From contig NC_061862.1 in the NCBI RefSeq assembly GCF_907164915.1, positions 126,613,641 through 126,677,640 of the forward strand: a DNA stretch of 64,000 bases. Direction: 5' to 3'. The position numbers and the translations under genes were made by a program. Below, in pieces: positions 11,313-24,296 of the stretch. Position 1 is the first letter of the stretch. Each line of letters begins with the position of its first letter. Origin of the DNA: Impatiens glandulifera (Eukaryota; Streptophyta; Magnoliopsida; Ericales; Balsaminaceae). The notes beneath the pieces were generated by a model. It worked only from the letters and a program-made list of their open reading frames with translations. It had not been told where the DNA came from and did not search any database.

Positions 11313-14300
11313 TCATAACATGTTGGGAGATCCTTGACAACTGCTCTTGGAGTCTACCATCCAAGAATCTTGGACTTGAGCTGCAAATTGCAAGTTCCAA
11401 ACAACGTCCTCAACCGAAGGCCTATTGCTTGGCTCGTCTAAGAGGCACCTCAAACATATCTCCATTATTGTCTTCAACGACTCGTCTGAACAGTCTTTTT
11501 GTATCGAGGGGTCAATGATACCTCTTCGACCTACCACATCGTCCGCTCTCAAGCTTACTCGTAGCTGAATGCCCAAAAGGAAATAAGTAAAAAGAAAATT
11601 AGTTTTAAGAAAGGTATTCAAAACTGAACACATTATAGGATGCTTTTCTATTGGAAGCACACCATTTCTCTTATAATTCTCATTTAGATGTAAATCTAGA
11701 TAGGATGACTTTGAAAACAATGTGTTTCTGAATTTAGCTCGACACATATTCATAAATTTATTAACAGTTCTTCTGCCAGATAAAGACACCACTCCACTCC
11801 CCGAACCCAATCGACCAATTATTACTTTTTTTTTAACACCACCCTAAAGAGTTGAAAGATACTTTGTTGAAACAAACAAGAAGACTTACAAGGTCCCTAG
11901 CAACAAGAATGGCATTTGCAGACATAATGGCCCTTCCCATGATAAGTTCAAGTAAAATTACTCCGAAATCATAGATATCCTTCTTGTCCTCATGTCCAAC
12001 CCTGAATAGATTTGATAGATGAAACATTTCCTTAAAAGTGGAATGTTTATAGTACATAACTCATGCCTATTTTGTTATAAAATGATTTCGATCATAATTC
12101 ATAATCCAGAAAAATCTACATTTTGTTGTGTTTGCAAAAATCACAATGATTTATAAAATACTTTAGATTATGATCCATACAAGAATCTGTAAAACAATTG
12201 AAGCCAAAAATCACACAAGATCTAGCCAAAAATAAGATTGTGACAAAATAAATATTTCCATATGATAGTTTGGCCAAGTGGACTAAGGTGCTAGATTAAG
12301 GTTCTTGGCCCGCAAAAAATAAAAATAAAATACCTATTTCCAAATAGCCTAATTGTTTTTTTCTTTTTGTTTGGAGAAGACAAATAAAATAAGCATATTT
12401 TCATTACCTTATCTTCTCATTAGTTTCAGAAGAAGAAGTTCCAGAAGCCACCTGAAAATTTTTACAAGATATTTATGAGCTTAGTTTAGTTATTTCATAA
12501 AAAAATATTCATTCTTACCATTCTCTTATCTTCATTCAAGAAGGGAATGTTACAAGTGCTTATTTTTGCAATTAGATTGTGATCTAACATCACATCTGTT
12601 ATCTTCAGATTGTTTGAGAAGATTCCTGGCACGATTCTCGTATGGAGAAACTGAATACCCTTAGCAACTCCAATGGCGGCAGCAATCCTTTGTGCCCATC
12701 TGAACTTTTGTGCGACAGTTCTTTCTGTTTTAATCACAATAAGAAATGAGGAGAGCTTTTGCATTTGTATTGAACCAAAAATAAAAACATTTTTTACCAG
12801 AAATACAGTCCCTGAGAGTCGTCCTGTTTGGGATAAATTCCAACAGAAGATACACAGTGATGACACTTGAATCATCTGGGCAGCATTCAAAGCAATGACC
12901 AATGGCACTAATCAAGTTACAATGCCTCAATTTTGATATCGACTCAATTTGGCGCGTATACAATTGAGTACTATGCTTCTTCTTCATTTTCAAGCTCTTA
13001 ATAGCCACCATTGTACCATCTGCTAGTGTACCTTTAAAAACCTGATTTTCAAAGACATGACAGGAACATGTTTAAGTCTTAAACTTTATAACTAAGCTTG
13101 AAGAATCATTTATATTTTCTACACAAATAAAAAATATATAGTACTTGTAGTTCATTTAATAGTATTCTTACATTTATATATACTAAATTGAACTTGTTTG
13201 ATGTGGCTTTTTTAGATTTAATCAAACAATTTTTCATCATCAATTATTTATTCCATCAAATCATCAACTAAAATAATAAATACTAATAATACTTTGATGA
13301 TTTGACCTAAATAAACAATTTCTACATCAAATACTATTCTTTTCGAAAAAAATATTATTTTGAAATAACTCCCCATCAAACAGGACCCAACCCATTGTAT
13401 GTGCATAGAGGATATTTTAGTTAGATAAGGAAACATATGAGTAGGCAAACCTTGCCAAAAGGTCCTTCACCAATTAGATTGATCAAACTGAAGTCATTAG
13501 TAGCTTCCTTGAGCTCCTCCAATACAAAAGTTCGATAAGGAGGAAGGCCAAGAGCACCAATCTTCATTGTCTCAGAAATATATCCTGTCAATCATCAAAA
13601 CAAAATAAAATCAACAAGTTCACATTATGTTTTTGTTATTTTTGAAGAAAAAACCAATTGTTACTGCTCAATAAAATCAACAAGTTCACATGTTCTCATT
13701 TTTTGAATTTTGATCTGAATTCGGATTCAAATGAAAACCGCCAATAAATTTTTGAATCAGTATTTTTTGTTTCCAAACATTATCTCATTTTCCACATCAA
13801 AATGAGATATCTCAACCAAAAAAGTGTTTTCAATGAGATCATGTTTTCAATCCAGTTTCAATGAGATATCTCACATAGAAAATTGTTTTCAAGTGGGATT
13901 GTGTATGATTATCTTTTCCACTTCTTGTTGCTTCTAAAATATACACAAAACTGAGAAAGTATCATTATTGAATCCCAAATACATAAGAAAAGAAAATAAG
14001 GGTAGAATCCTTACTAGCATCTGTCAGCATCTTCAATGTATTTGCAGGATTTACTCTCTCCAGAATCATTCTTGTTTGTGGTGCCTTAATCAAATTCACA
14101 CTTCTCAATCTTCCAGCAAACACGAACAACAAACTGCACAAAACAAGCCCAAAACCGACCCCACCCACTAAAGCCAACACAATAACCGCCGTCCTAACTG
14201 GTTTCCTAATCCGGTCTCTTGGCGTAACGTTAACAGCCAGAGCCTCATTATGACAATAAACATAAGGATGCTGTTTTTGCCCATGGCTGTGATTCAAACA

Positions 14301-15368
14301 GTTACCATCATACTGAAAAACCATTCTTTGTGATAAACAACAAGTAGGTAATTCGCCTGTTAACCGATTCGACGACATATTGACATAATCAAGAACGTCG
14401 CCACATGAAGTGTTTTCAAAGAGGAAACCAGTTAATTTGTTATCAGAGATGTCAAGATAAGACAATGAAGGAAGTGACATCAGTTGTGGCATGAATGGAC
14501 CAATAAAACCGTTCATGGAGATATCAAACTTTTCAAGATGGTAAAATGAGGTTAAGTTTTCTGGGATGCTGAATCCAAACATGTTCTTCCTAAGAACCAG
14601 ATGAATCAACTTATTAGGCAAATAAGGAAAATGAGGACCCAATTCGTTTTCCTCAAGGTCCAGAATCTGAAGGTTAGTCAATTTGGTGAGATTAGGAACT
14701 TCTCCAGACAAATTGTTCATACCCAGTTTCAGAATTCTAAGGTTTTGCAATCTAGCCAATGAACGTGGAACAGAGCCATGAAATGAATTGCTACTCAAAC
14801 TTAAAACAGTCAATGAAGATAAAGAAGCAAACCAAACAGGGATTTCACCGTTGAATCTATTGTTATCGAGAACAAGTGTTTGAAGGTTGACAAGGGATGA
14901 AACTTCCACCGGAATGTCGCCGGAGAAGTAATTTGATGTCAGATTGAGTATCTCCAAGGAGGAAAGAGACGCGATTGAAGTCGGCAACGGTCCCCATAAA
15001 TCAAGAGAGACTAAAGAAAGAACCTTTAAGCTGGGGAGATTAGCTAGGTTAGTGAAGAACAACTGTGAGGAGAAGTTCTGCGGTAAGTCATGTGGATGAA
15101 ACCAACTGACCCCTGAAATGTGCAGTTGGGTTACGTTTTCTGCGTAGCAGACGATGGTGAGAGATGGGTTTGGTTCGAAATTGCAGAAATCTGTGGCTTC
15201 GTTCCAATTAGTGAGAGTAGACTGTGGATAGTTAAGATGGTTTCTGAGATTGAGTAAGGCTTGGGATTGAGATGGAATTAGTTGAAGTGACTGTGAGATT
15301 GAAGTAGTAGAGAGAAGAAGAAGAAGAAGAAGAAAAAGAATGGAGATGAAGAAGGATGGGTTTGCCAT
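11313..15368 (-). CDS. LRR receptor-like pseudokinase (At1g14390/At2g02780 type, LRR VI)
   Basis: Seven exons join in phase: 15368-14015, 13584-13451, 13041-12798, 12724-12519, 12451-12408, 12001-11890, 11564-11313 (2346 nt, 781 aa). All introns are GT-AG; one is only 73 bp. The product is a plasma-membrane receptor. A signal peptide (MANPSFFISILFLLLLLLL) is followed by leucine-rich repeats (about 100-365), a transmembrane helix (about 393-419) and a kinase-like domain (about 480-765). The glycine loop (GEGPFGKV) and VAIK lysine (about 511) remain. The HRD position reads IVPG (about 608-611) and the DFG position STCN (about 633-636), so catalytic loop and metal-binding Asp are missing. This is normal for the family, which the Arabidopsis annotation calls 'probable inactive'. 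Family length is about 740-790 aa. An upstream in-frame ATG (15392) would add eight residues and spoil the signal peptide. Confidence 0.93.
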
Positions 15369-15398
15369 AGAACATGAATGTATGTCAGTCACTCATAA

Positions 15399-15419
15399 TC
15401 TATCTATCTATCTATCTAT
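15399..15419. repeat. (TCTA)n microsatellite in the receptor 5' leader region
   Basis: Five TCTA/TATC units lie just upstream of the start codon of the receptor gene, probably in its 5' UTR. Confidence 0.9.
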
Positions 15420-15603
15420 GCATGATCGAGAGTGAAAGACATGATTTTGATTATATGGGTTTTAGTTATCTGAAATATGTGATGATGAATCAAGGAAAGG
15501 AAGGCATGCCCAGAGAAGGGTGATAGTTGCAGAGCTTGAATTCAGTACAAAAATGGCTCGGAAAAGAGATTCCATTCATGCTACGAATGTTTGATGAATC
15601 AAG

Positions 15604-15790
15604 CGTTTTTTTTTTTTTTTCTTTTTTTTTTTGGGTTGTCATTTAATTTTTTTTTTAGCTTAACTCCATTCATCTCTTTATTAGAAGAACACATAAATAA
15701 GGTTAACTCATTTAATTATTTTTTTTTTAGCTTAACTCCACTCTCTTTTTTATTCATATTGATATTTCAATAAATAAAAAAAATTAAGAA
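15604..15790. repeat. poly-T rich stretch with a roughly 68-bp imperfect duplication
   Basis: Two copies of a unit made of a long T run plus AGCTTAACTCCA (from about 15643 and 15712) follow a T-rich stretch. The Phe-rich open frame here is a by-product of the T runs. Confidence 0.6.
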
Positions 15791-16075
15791 TCTATATATA
15801 TATATAATGCTTAATTTTTAAAGTGTCCGGATTGACGGGTCGAAAGCTGTGGTTAATTTGGATATATATGTAATAGTAAATGGATACTTGAGTCGGATTC
15901 TAGGTTGACTCGCCCATAAACTTAAAACGGTAAAAAATAAAATTAAAAATACTATACTTATATTTCGAACTCGCAACCTAACAAAACAAATACAACTCTT
16001 TAACCAACTAGACTAATAATACTTTATATTTTTAATTGAACACCAAACTTAATGAATGCGAGACGTTGTAACAAT
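15791..16075 (+). mobile_element. Helitron 5'-end fragment
   Basis: It starts TCTATATATATATATAATGC and continues with the family body (AAAGTGTCCGGATTG, CGCCCATAAACTTAAAACGG, CCTAACAAAACAAATACAAC). It stops near 16075 without a hairpin/CTAG end. It is the same family as the copies at 21472-22368, 24297-25067, 60195-61149 and 62349-63305. Confidence 0.75.
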
Positions 16076-17980
16076 ATATTTTTATTACATACGGATCTTC
16101 CTAGTAGTTTTATAAAGTAACTTTAATATAGTCTTTTAGGCTGGGTCTACATAGGTTTTTTAATGAATTATTTAAAAAATTAATGTTCTGAAAATGTTTA
16201 AAATATATTAATATATAATTTTAAAAAATAAATAATATTTTAATTGATTGAGTGATTTAATTGATAAAAATAGAATTAAAATATTCTTTATTAATTAGTC
16301 TTAGCCCTTCTTGTTTGAGGTTAATCAAATAATTATAACTCAACAATATTATATCACTCATTTTATTCTCTATCACATTGTTCAATTCATTACATAAAAT
16401 ATTAAAATAATCTTTAAAAAAAATTCAATCGTCTTAAAATTATATTCAATCATTACTTTCCAAATAACTATGTTATTTGAATAAAACTCAATATTTTTTT
16501 AAAAATTCAACTATAATCAAATATTATTTAATTCACACATTTATCAATATATTATTATATTTATTAATTTAAATACTACCAAATTTGCATATATATATTT
16601 TTTAAAATATTTTATTATTAAATATTTATACATTTCAAATCTTTTATAAAATAATAAAACACATTTTCAAAATCACACCTTATCACCATTTCTAAAATAA
16701 TTCAATAATTATTTAAAAAATCTTTATCCCAACATTCTTGTATAAAGAAAATATTTTAATTAAAATTTTATTTATTTATTTTAGAAACGATTCCACCAAA
16801 CATAAATTGCAAGTCTCACACTTTTAGAGGAAATCTATCACTTAATATACTATTGTTAAAAAATATAAGTAGTACAACATTTTATTATTATAATATGTAC
16901 TTCAATGAAAACAAAACTTATTTGATTTTAAGTTACTTAATAAAAAGGTAGATTATAAATTCAAAATTTTATTTAAAGAAAAAATAAATAAATTGAGATT
17001 ATTTATGTTAAATTATTAAAATATTTTTATATTTAATTTAAATTTGATAAAAAAATAAAATATATATAAATTGAGTGAATGATTAAAATGCATATTTATT
17101 TAAATAAACCACAATCAAGAGTTTAAATTGTTTTCAGTTAAATAACTTTATAAAAAAAAATACTTTTTAAAATTAGTAAGGGCTAAATTATTAAAAATCA
17201 CATATTAAAATAAAAAATAAAAAAAGCTGGTTTGAAGTTCACATGATTGGTTGCAACAGTAATTATATATATAAGGTGAACCCCACAGCACTTTTCTGTC
17301 GCAGAACGGATTGAAACAAAGACAAAATTGATGGTAAAAAAAAAATCATGTGAGCTTCGAGAAAGAATAAGATTTTTTTTTTTGTTTTTAAATGTTATAA
17401 TATAATCATTGTACTATCATTAATACCTTGGCTTTGCTTGGTTAGTAAATAATTTCCTATTATCATTTTGTTTGGAAAAGAATTTTTAAAAATTTAAGTT
17501 ATTTGAAAAATAATAATTTATAATAATTTTAAGAAGGTGAGATATTTTTAAGTAAAAAATTTAAATGGTATTAATATATAATAATTTATAATAAAAAATA
17601 TTTTAATATTTTAATTAATAAATTAAATAGTATAATGTAGAAGGAAAAGAATTAAAATATATTTAAATAACTCAAATCAAACACGGCTTTATTCAATAAG
17701 TTTAACTTATTTATAACTTTTTTTTTTTTTTCAATTTATTGAATATTAATTAGGATAGTAAATATTGATAAGAGGAAAAGAAAAAAAATTAGGATATCAG
17801 TATTCAATTCTCAATTAAACCACCATCTAAGAAAAGTTCATTCATTCTTTAAATAATCGATAGGGAGGGCAAACTTTCTCATTTCTCTACGCTAGTAGCT
17901 ATAACTGATAGTCTTCCAAAAAGTTCTTCCATGGAGCTATTCCAATCATCGACCAATCTTGATTGAGCGTAAGTTGATTT
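16076..17980. other. AT-rich intergenic, nothing recognised
   Basis: Very AT-rich sequence full of short A and T runs. I see no gene, no RNA gene and no clear element ends. Confidence 0.5.
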
Positions 17981-18222
17981 TCAGAGTGTGTCGTCCATTT
18001 AGGTTCGAGAATAAATGATTGTTCAAACTAGATTTCCTTCCGAGGGTACAAACTTGGTGGGAGAACCAAGTGATATGGGGGTCACATTCTTCCAAGATTT
18101 TTGTTAAATTTAGAGATCTTCGAAAGCTACTTAAAAGTTAGTTTGTAGGGGACCGTGATTACTTTCGATATAAGGTTGATACCTTATGCTATAAGATCAA
18201 AGTTATTGATGGGGCTGAAGAG

Positions 18223-18775
18223 GTGCGAGAGTTGTCGGATTCTAAGATTAGCTCTCGAATTTATTTGATTAGTGAGTTGCTCACTCTATGCAAGAAAGAG
18301 GAAATCCGAGCTCGTCAGCGTAGTAGGGCTACTTGGTTAAGATACGGTGATAAGAACACAAAGTTCTTTCATAATATTTCGAATGCTCGGGCTAGAAATA
18401 ATGCGATTAATTCTATCTCGGTTCTCGGGGTTACTCATGAGAGTGAGCCAACTATTTCCGTAAACATTATCCAGTTTTATAAAAATCTATTTTCGTACCA
18501 TTTATCGATATGCCAAAGTTAGACGACATAAATTTTGTGGCTATTAGTTCTGAGCAGAAGTGTATTCTTGAGAGATGCTTTACGGTGCAAGAGGTGGAAG
18601 ATGCTATTAATGTGTGCGGTAGTGACAAGGCTCCGTGTAACGATGATTTCACTTTGGCTTTCTTCAAAAAGGCGTGGACCTTCCTCAAGGGGAAGTTATT
18701 GCGGCTATTGAACACTTTTATCGTTTCTCCTCTTTCGACAAAAGATGGAATTCTACATTGATTGTTCTCATCCAC
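18223..18775 (+). pseudogene. LINE ORF2 fragment: pre-RT linker and RT start
   Basis: Two overlapping open pieces (18223-18522 and 18510-18761) in different frames code for adjacent parts of one LINE ORF2, so a frameshift lies near 18500. Landmarks are the GDKNTKFFH box and DKAPCNDDFT, where plant LINEs usually have DKAPGPDGF. The reading then breaks at 18760. Confidence 0.88.
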
Positions 18776-20209
18776 TAGGCTTCAAGAACTATAGACCTAA
18801 AAAATTTTAGGTCTATAAGTTTAGTTACGTATTTTTACAAGATTATTTCAAAATGTTTGGCAAACAGGTTACATGTGGTGTTAAAATCAATTATATATGT
18901 TAACCAAATGGCGTTTATTAAAGAGCGTCAAATCTTTTGATGCGACGTTGATTGCCAATTAGTGCATTGATTCAGCTAACTTTAATGTTGCTCAATGCGC
19001 TTTTGTCAAACATGATATTGAAAAAACTTATGATCATGTTAATTAGGACTTTCTCTTCGATGTCTTAGCTAGGATGAGAATGAGAAAAAAGTGGATACGA
19101 TGGATAAAATTTTGCATTACCACGGCTAAATTTTCTATTATTTTGAATGATAGTTCTCAAGGCTTTTTCGAGAGTTCAAGGGATTAGGGAGGGTGACCCA
19201 TTTTCTAAATTTTTGTTTGTCATTGTCATGGAAGCTCTTTCTGGGATGATGATCTTCGCTAAAAATAACAGACTTATACATGGGGTTAATTGCGGATAAA
19301 TTTCAAGCGCATTCGTAATATTTTGTGGTTATTTGGCACTTGCTCGGGACTTCGTGTTAATCTTGTCAAATCTAAAATTTTATTCTCTAATTATGTGTCG
19401 GCTAAGAGAAGATCTCGTCTGGCAGGTATTCTGGGATTTGGCATTGGATGTTTTCCGGCCACGTATCTTGGTCTTTCTCTAGGTGCAATATCTGGAAAAG
19501 CAAGTTGCTCTCTAAGGGAGGTCGTATGGTCCTCATCAAGAGCACGTTGGAATCTATGCCTATTTACATGATGTCATTATTTGTGAATCCTAAAGCGTGA
19601 CAGTAAAATGGAGAGGTTGATATGTAAATTTTTATGGGAGGTCTTTTGAGTCTTCATTTTCACATCTTGTTAGTTGGGACAAAGTAAAAATGACCAAAGA
19701 TGAAGGAGTTTTAGGTTTTCGTGACCTTTGTGCTTTTAATAAGGCCGTATTGCCAAAGTAATTTGCACATTTTTGTTCGGAACAGGGAAGTCTATGGGTA
19801 AATATGATTAGAAGAAAATATGAGTTAGATTAGTCTAGTTGGTTTACAAAAATATTTATTCGTCTCGTGGGATGTAGCATATGGAGTGGCATTTCAATCA
19901 TGTGGAAAATTTATCGTGAGTTTACCGTGGGTGACGGTTCATCTATCCGTTTTTTTGAGGATGCATGGTGTGGGGATAAGATTTTTGTTGTTCTCTTCCC
20001 CGTGTTGGCATCTATTACTATTTGTAGAGAATCCACAATCAAAGATATGTACAACCATGGCTCTTAAGAGTTTGTGCATCGTATTAGATATAGAAGGAAG
20101 TTATCATTGGAGGATAGTTCTTCTCATGATAGATTATTATCATTAGTAGCCAACAAAGGGGTGTCTCCAATGAACCAGGGTACGATGCGATGGAGAAATT
20201 TGTACAAGT

Positions 20210-20760
20210 TTGATGTGGGACATTGTTATTATCTATTTAATAGTCATTCCAACTGAGTTGTGCTGGAAGAAATTATGGGAATCTAATATTCCCACTAAAA
20301 TCTCTTTTTTTGGGTGGAGTGCAGTCTACGGTGGTATTCTAAATGATTATCGATATATGCGCAAGAGTCTTATATTAGTTAGTCGATGTCGTATGTGTCT
20401 TAAGGATGTGGAGACGACCCCTCATCTCCTTTTACATTATAAGAGTGTCGCTAGTATTTGGAGTCTTCTTTGGAGTATTATTGATATTCATTGGATTATG
20501 CCGGGAACTATTGGTGTGTGTTGAAAAACGTGGATTGTGGAAGCTAGATTTGAGGGCCTGAAACAATGAGGTTATATTCCCATTATTTTCTGGTGGGTAA
20601 TTTGGTTGGAGAGAAATCGTAGAACCTTCAATAATCTTAAACGATCATTGCGAATCCTTCACAAGGCTATCATTCTAACATTATATGAGGTTCGAAGTGG
20701 AAAGCCGACAAATTCAGTCGGAGAGTTCATTGCTCTTTTGAAAAATCTTCGCACACGTTA
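20210..20760 (+). pseudogene. LINE ORF2 C-terminus with zf-RVT domain
   Basis: The open piece 20210-20524 holds KLWESNIPTKISFFGWSA and the cysteine/histidine knuckle (C-R-M-C ... H-L-L-L-H). After a stop at 20522 the next segment encodes FWWVIWLERNRRTFNN and a final region ending LKNLRTR before a TAA at about 20760. This is the standard C-terminus of plant L1-type LINEs. Confidence 0.88.
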
Positions 20761-20855
20761 ATTTTTGTATTATTTGTGTGATTTTTTTCTTCCAATAATA
20801 TTATGTTTTTGTCGTTAATTTCATAATAAATTATATGAATCATTAAAAAAAAAGT

Positions 20856-21471
20856 TTATTTATATTTACTCGAAGAGGGGGCATAGGCATCTAGATGTAA
20901 AAGTTCATTACGAGTTTTTTTATTTTATTTTGGTGATCACAAATATTATTCAATTTTTTAACTTAGGTTTGAATAATTTTAAAATAATTTATAATAAATT
21001 TTGTTATAATTTAAATTAAATTATTACTTTTTGATATATTTTATTATTAGGTTGGGATGATTTTTGTAATTTAATAAAATAATGAGATGAGATTTACTTT
21101 TTTTCTAAATTAATGACATATCTTGAAACTTATTACAGTAATTATATGTTCTTGAATCTTAACTGAAATCTTATTAAAAATGAGGACATATATAAAGAAA
21201 TTTTTTGAAACAAATTAATATAATATACTTCTAATATTTATATCATATGCATTTAGCACTTCTTGATTTCTGTTTTCATTATTTTTCTCCACAAATATAT
21301 ATTACTTGTAGGCACAAACAATACTACATAATTTTTTTATTTGATAAGAAAAGTTAGTTTACTTTGTTGATATTTTTTTACTTTCTCCAAATAAATTTTG
21401 ATAGGCTTAATTCCTTAGTACAACTTGGAAACATGATTTTAAATAAATGTTGCCAATGCAACATTAGTTTT
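20856..21471. other. AT-rich intergenic, nothing recognised
   Basis: AT-rich spacer between the poly-A end of the LINE and a Helitron copy. No gene is visible. Confidence 0.5.
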
Positions 21472-22368
21472 ATTAGAAAAAAATTCACACGAATAAGGAT
21501 AAAAATAAAATAAATTAAAAAAATTATAATAATATTTATTCAATGTTTAAAATTATTAAAATAAAAAATATAACGCTCTCATCCCACATTTTATTCACTT
21601 CGATAAACAACTTATTTTCTCACATGTTTCATCATATATTTTTTTTCGAATGAATCTCTTATTTCGTGACTTTACACTTTCACTTTGTCAATTAAATATT
21701 TAATTCATATTTTTTAATAATTAGTATCGTGACCTCACACTTTGGTCAATTAAATATTTGATTCATATTTCTTTAACCACTTTCAAATGATACAAGTCTA
21801 TTATCCCTCGACAAACCACATCTCAATCACATTTGGTTAAAGATTGTACTTGATTTGTTAGGTTGCAAGTTCGAAACCTACAAATAATATTTTAAAATTT
21901 ATTTTTAACCGTTTTAAGTTTATGAGCGGGTCAACCCACAATTCGACCCAAGTATCTATTTACTCTCACATAAATATCCAAATTAACTACAACTCTCGAC
22001 CCAGCAATCCGGACACTTAAAAAATTAAGCATCATTATATATATATATATATATAGATTAGTCAGTTAAAAATTTGAACTTTTATTGTTAGAATGTTTCG
22101 CGTTCATCAAATTTCGTGTTGAATCTTAAATATAAAGTATTGTTAGCCTAGTTGGTTAAAGAGTTGTATCTTTTTTTGTTAGGTTGCAAGTTCGAAACCT
22201 ACAAATAACATTTTTAAATTTATTTTTAACCGTTTTAAGTTTATGGGCGGGTCAACCCACAATCTGACTTAAATATTCATTTACTCACATAAATATCCAA
22301 ATTAACCACAGCTCTCGACCCAGCAATCCGAACACTTTAAAAATTAAGCATCATTATATATATATAGA
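21472..22368 (-). mobile_element. Helitron copy (minus) with a duplicated 5' end
   Basis: Read on the minus strand, a 5' terminus (TC followed by TATATATA...) sits at 22057 and a second one at 22368. The roughly 310-bp 5' region is therefore present twice, head to tail. The body matches 60195-60802. The 3' end near 21472 is decayed; hairpin and CTAG are not intact. Confidence 0.75.
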
Positions 22369-24296
22369 TTTTAACACCGATTAAATATAAATTTTTAACA
22401 AACAATTTCTTACATAACTGGATCAACCCACTGAAAACTTTATCTAATTTTTTTCTTTTTTATAATTTAATGCTCTATTTAGTTCCGAAAATACCTCTAT
22501 TAATACCTTACAACTAATAAGTTAAAAGGTCATTCCTCTATTCAATCCTCTATATTTGGTTTTGGTTGGTGCTCACTAAATTTATATTGTATGAGTCTAA
22601 AATATTTGACTAAGTATTCGTTTAAAGTCTTGATCTTTTAATATCAAAACTAGTGGTATGTGATAATTTTAGAATATTATTGAGATAAGCATGTTCAGTA
22701 TTCTTGTCACTATTTTGTACTTTGTTTCCTTGTCATTATTTTGATGAAACATTAGGAAGAAGTCTTAGGATAAATTTAGTTAAGATTATATTCAAGTTAT
22801 TCGTTTCATTTCAGCTTATTGACAGATATATTTGATAAAATTTAGTTTATTTTAATCGCTGAGTAAATTTAATTTAGAGTTTATGCGTCTAGTTTATTTA
22901 TTTTTTATATTATAATATTAAAAAATAATTTATTTTAAAATAAATTATATGAATATATATTAATTTTTATAAGTTTTTATTAATATATAATTTTAAATGT
23001 ATATATTTATATTTAGTATGAATATGATATAAATGTATATATGTTTTTATTATGATTTATTTATATCTATTCTTAAAAAAGAGTAAAATTATTTTTGTAC
23101 TTTTAAGTAAGTTATTAAAAAAATGTAATGAGAAAAAAACGATGAAATTATAAGCTTAAAAGTTGGAGGCGAAGGTCTGTTTGATTATAATTTTTTTGTA
23201 TTAGCTATTAATTAAAATTGCTAGAATAGATTATTACGAAGCGTTCGAATTATAAGCTGAATCAAACTTGTCTTATAATATGCATTTAGCTTTTATAATT
23301 ATTCATAAGTCAATTCAAATCTGATTGCTACTACTATCTAACAAACATATATAGTTTTATTGACTTGGTTTACTGTTGATCTCTCAAATATTTCACAAAG
23401 TAGAGTCTTTGGTTTTTTTTTAATCACTAATTGAATAAGAGTATGTTAGAATATTTTTGAGATAAGTATATTCAATATTATTGTTCATAGTAAAGATAGA
23501 AAGTTGATAATTACCATCTTAGTGACATATTTATAGAAAATAAGAGATATTTGTTGAGGTATTGGTTGGACTAAAATATTGAAAGTGACAAATTTTATGT
23601 GTTTTTTTTAAGAGTATAGATTATATTTATTTTATTTAGATAAAGTTGGTTGAACTCAACTGTAGATTATAATACATGATATTTTTTAATTTATATATTC
23701 TCGACATAATTGATATAATTTTTGCAATAGCTAATTAGTTTGACATTATTTTCGTTTAGACTATATATTATTAATATTTTTTTGTTATTATAATTTTATT
23801 ATTTATTCGAATATCTTAATTTCAAATTATTCAATTGTAATATTAACTAGTTATATATATTATTAAAAATAAAGTGTGATGTCTGGCGTGAGGGTCGATA
23901 TTTGTCGAGTTATCGGTTATGATAAAATTGTCCAAAGCAATCCGGTAAGAAGTCAACAATAATGTATTTAGAGAAGATCGTGTTTGAAAAAAGATCTTGG
24001 TAAAGATCTTGATTGTCATAATTTTCTAGAATCAAGCTTAAGAGGTTGGTAATTACAATAAAATAATATTATATTAGTGTGTAAGAATATATTTAAATTG
24101 AATACATCAAATTTTATGAGAAGCTGAAATATTTATTTCTAAGGCTTACTCGACATATTTTTCTTGAGTTAAAAACTAGTATGACACTTCAGAATTATGT
24201 TCTTTCGCTTTCATTCAAACGATGTAAGTGAGAATCAAACCTTTAATATATAATTTATACAATATAATAATACTAGTTTTAATTTATATCAAATAA
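22369..24296. other. AT-rich intergenic, nothing recognised
   Basis: No gene is seen. A loosely similar sequence of about 45 bp (AGAATATT-ATTGAGATAAG) occurs at about 22671 and 23449, suggesting two decayed copies of an old repeat. Confidence 0.45.

Larger units (their letters stand above)
17980..20855 (+). mobile_element. LINE (non-LTR retrotransposon), 5'-truncated and decayed
   Basis: ORF2 pieces appear in order. First is the linker before RT (RQRSRATWLRYGDKNTKFFH, 18330-18375). Then come the RT start (SDKAPCNDDFTLAFFKK, about 18620-18670), the RT middle (NQMAFIKERQ; QGDPFSKFLFV-type, about 18900-19220) and the RT end (LRVNLVKSKILFSNY). A zf-RVT domain follows with C-x2-C and H (CRMCLKDVETTPHLLLH, about 20380-20440), then the terminal WWVIWLERNRRTF segment. 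It ends in a 3' UTR and a short poly-A at 20846-20854. No endonuclease domain is seen, so the 5' end is truncated. Many stops and frameshifts are present. Confidence 0.9.
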
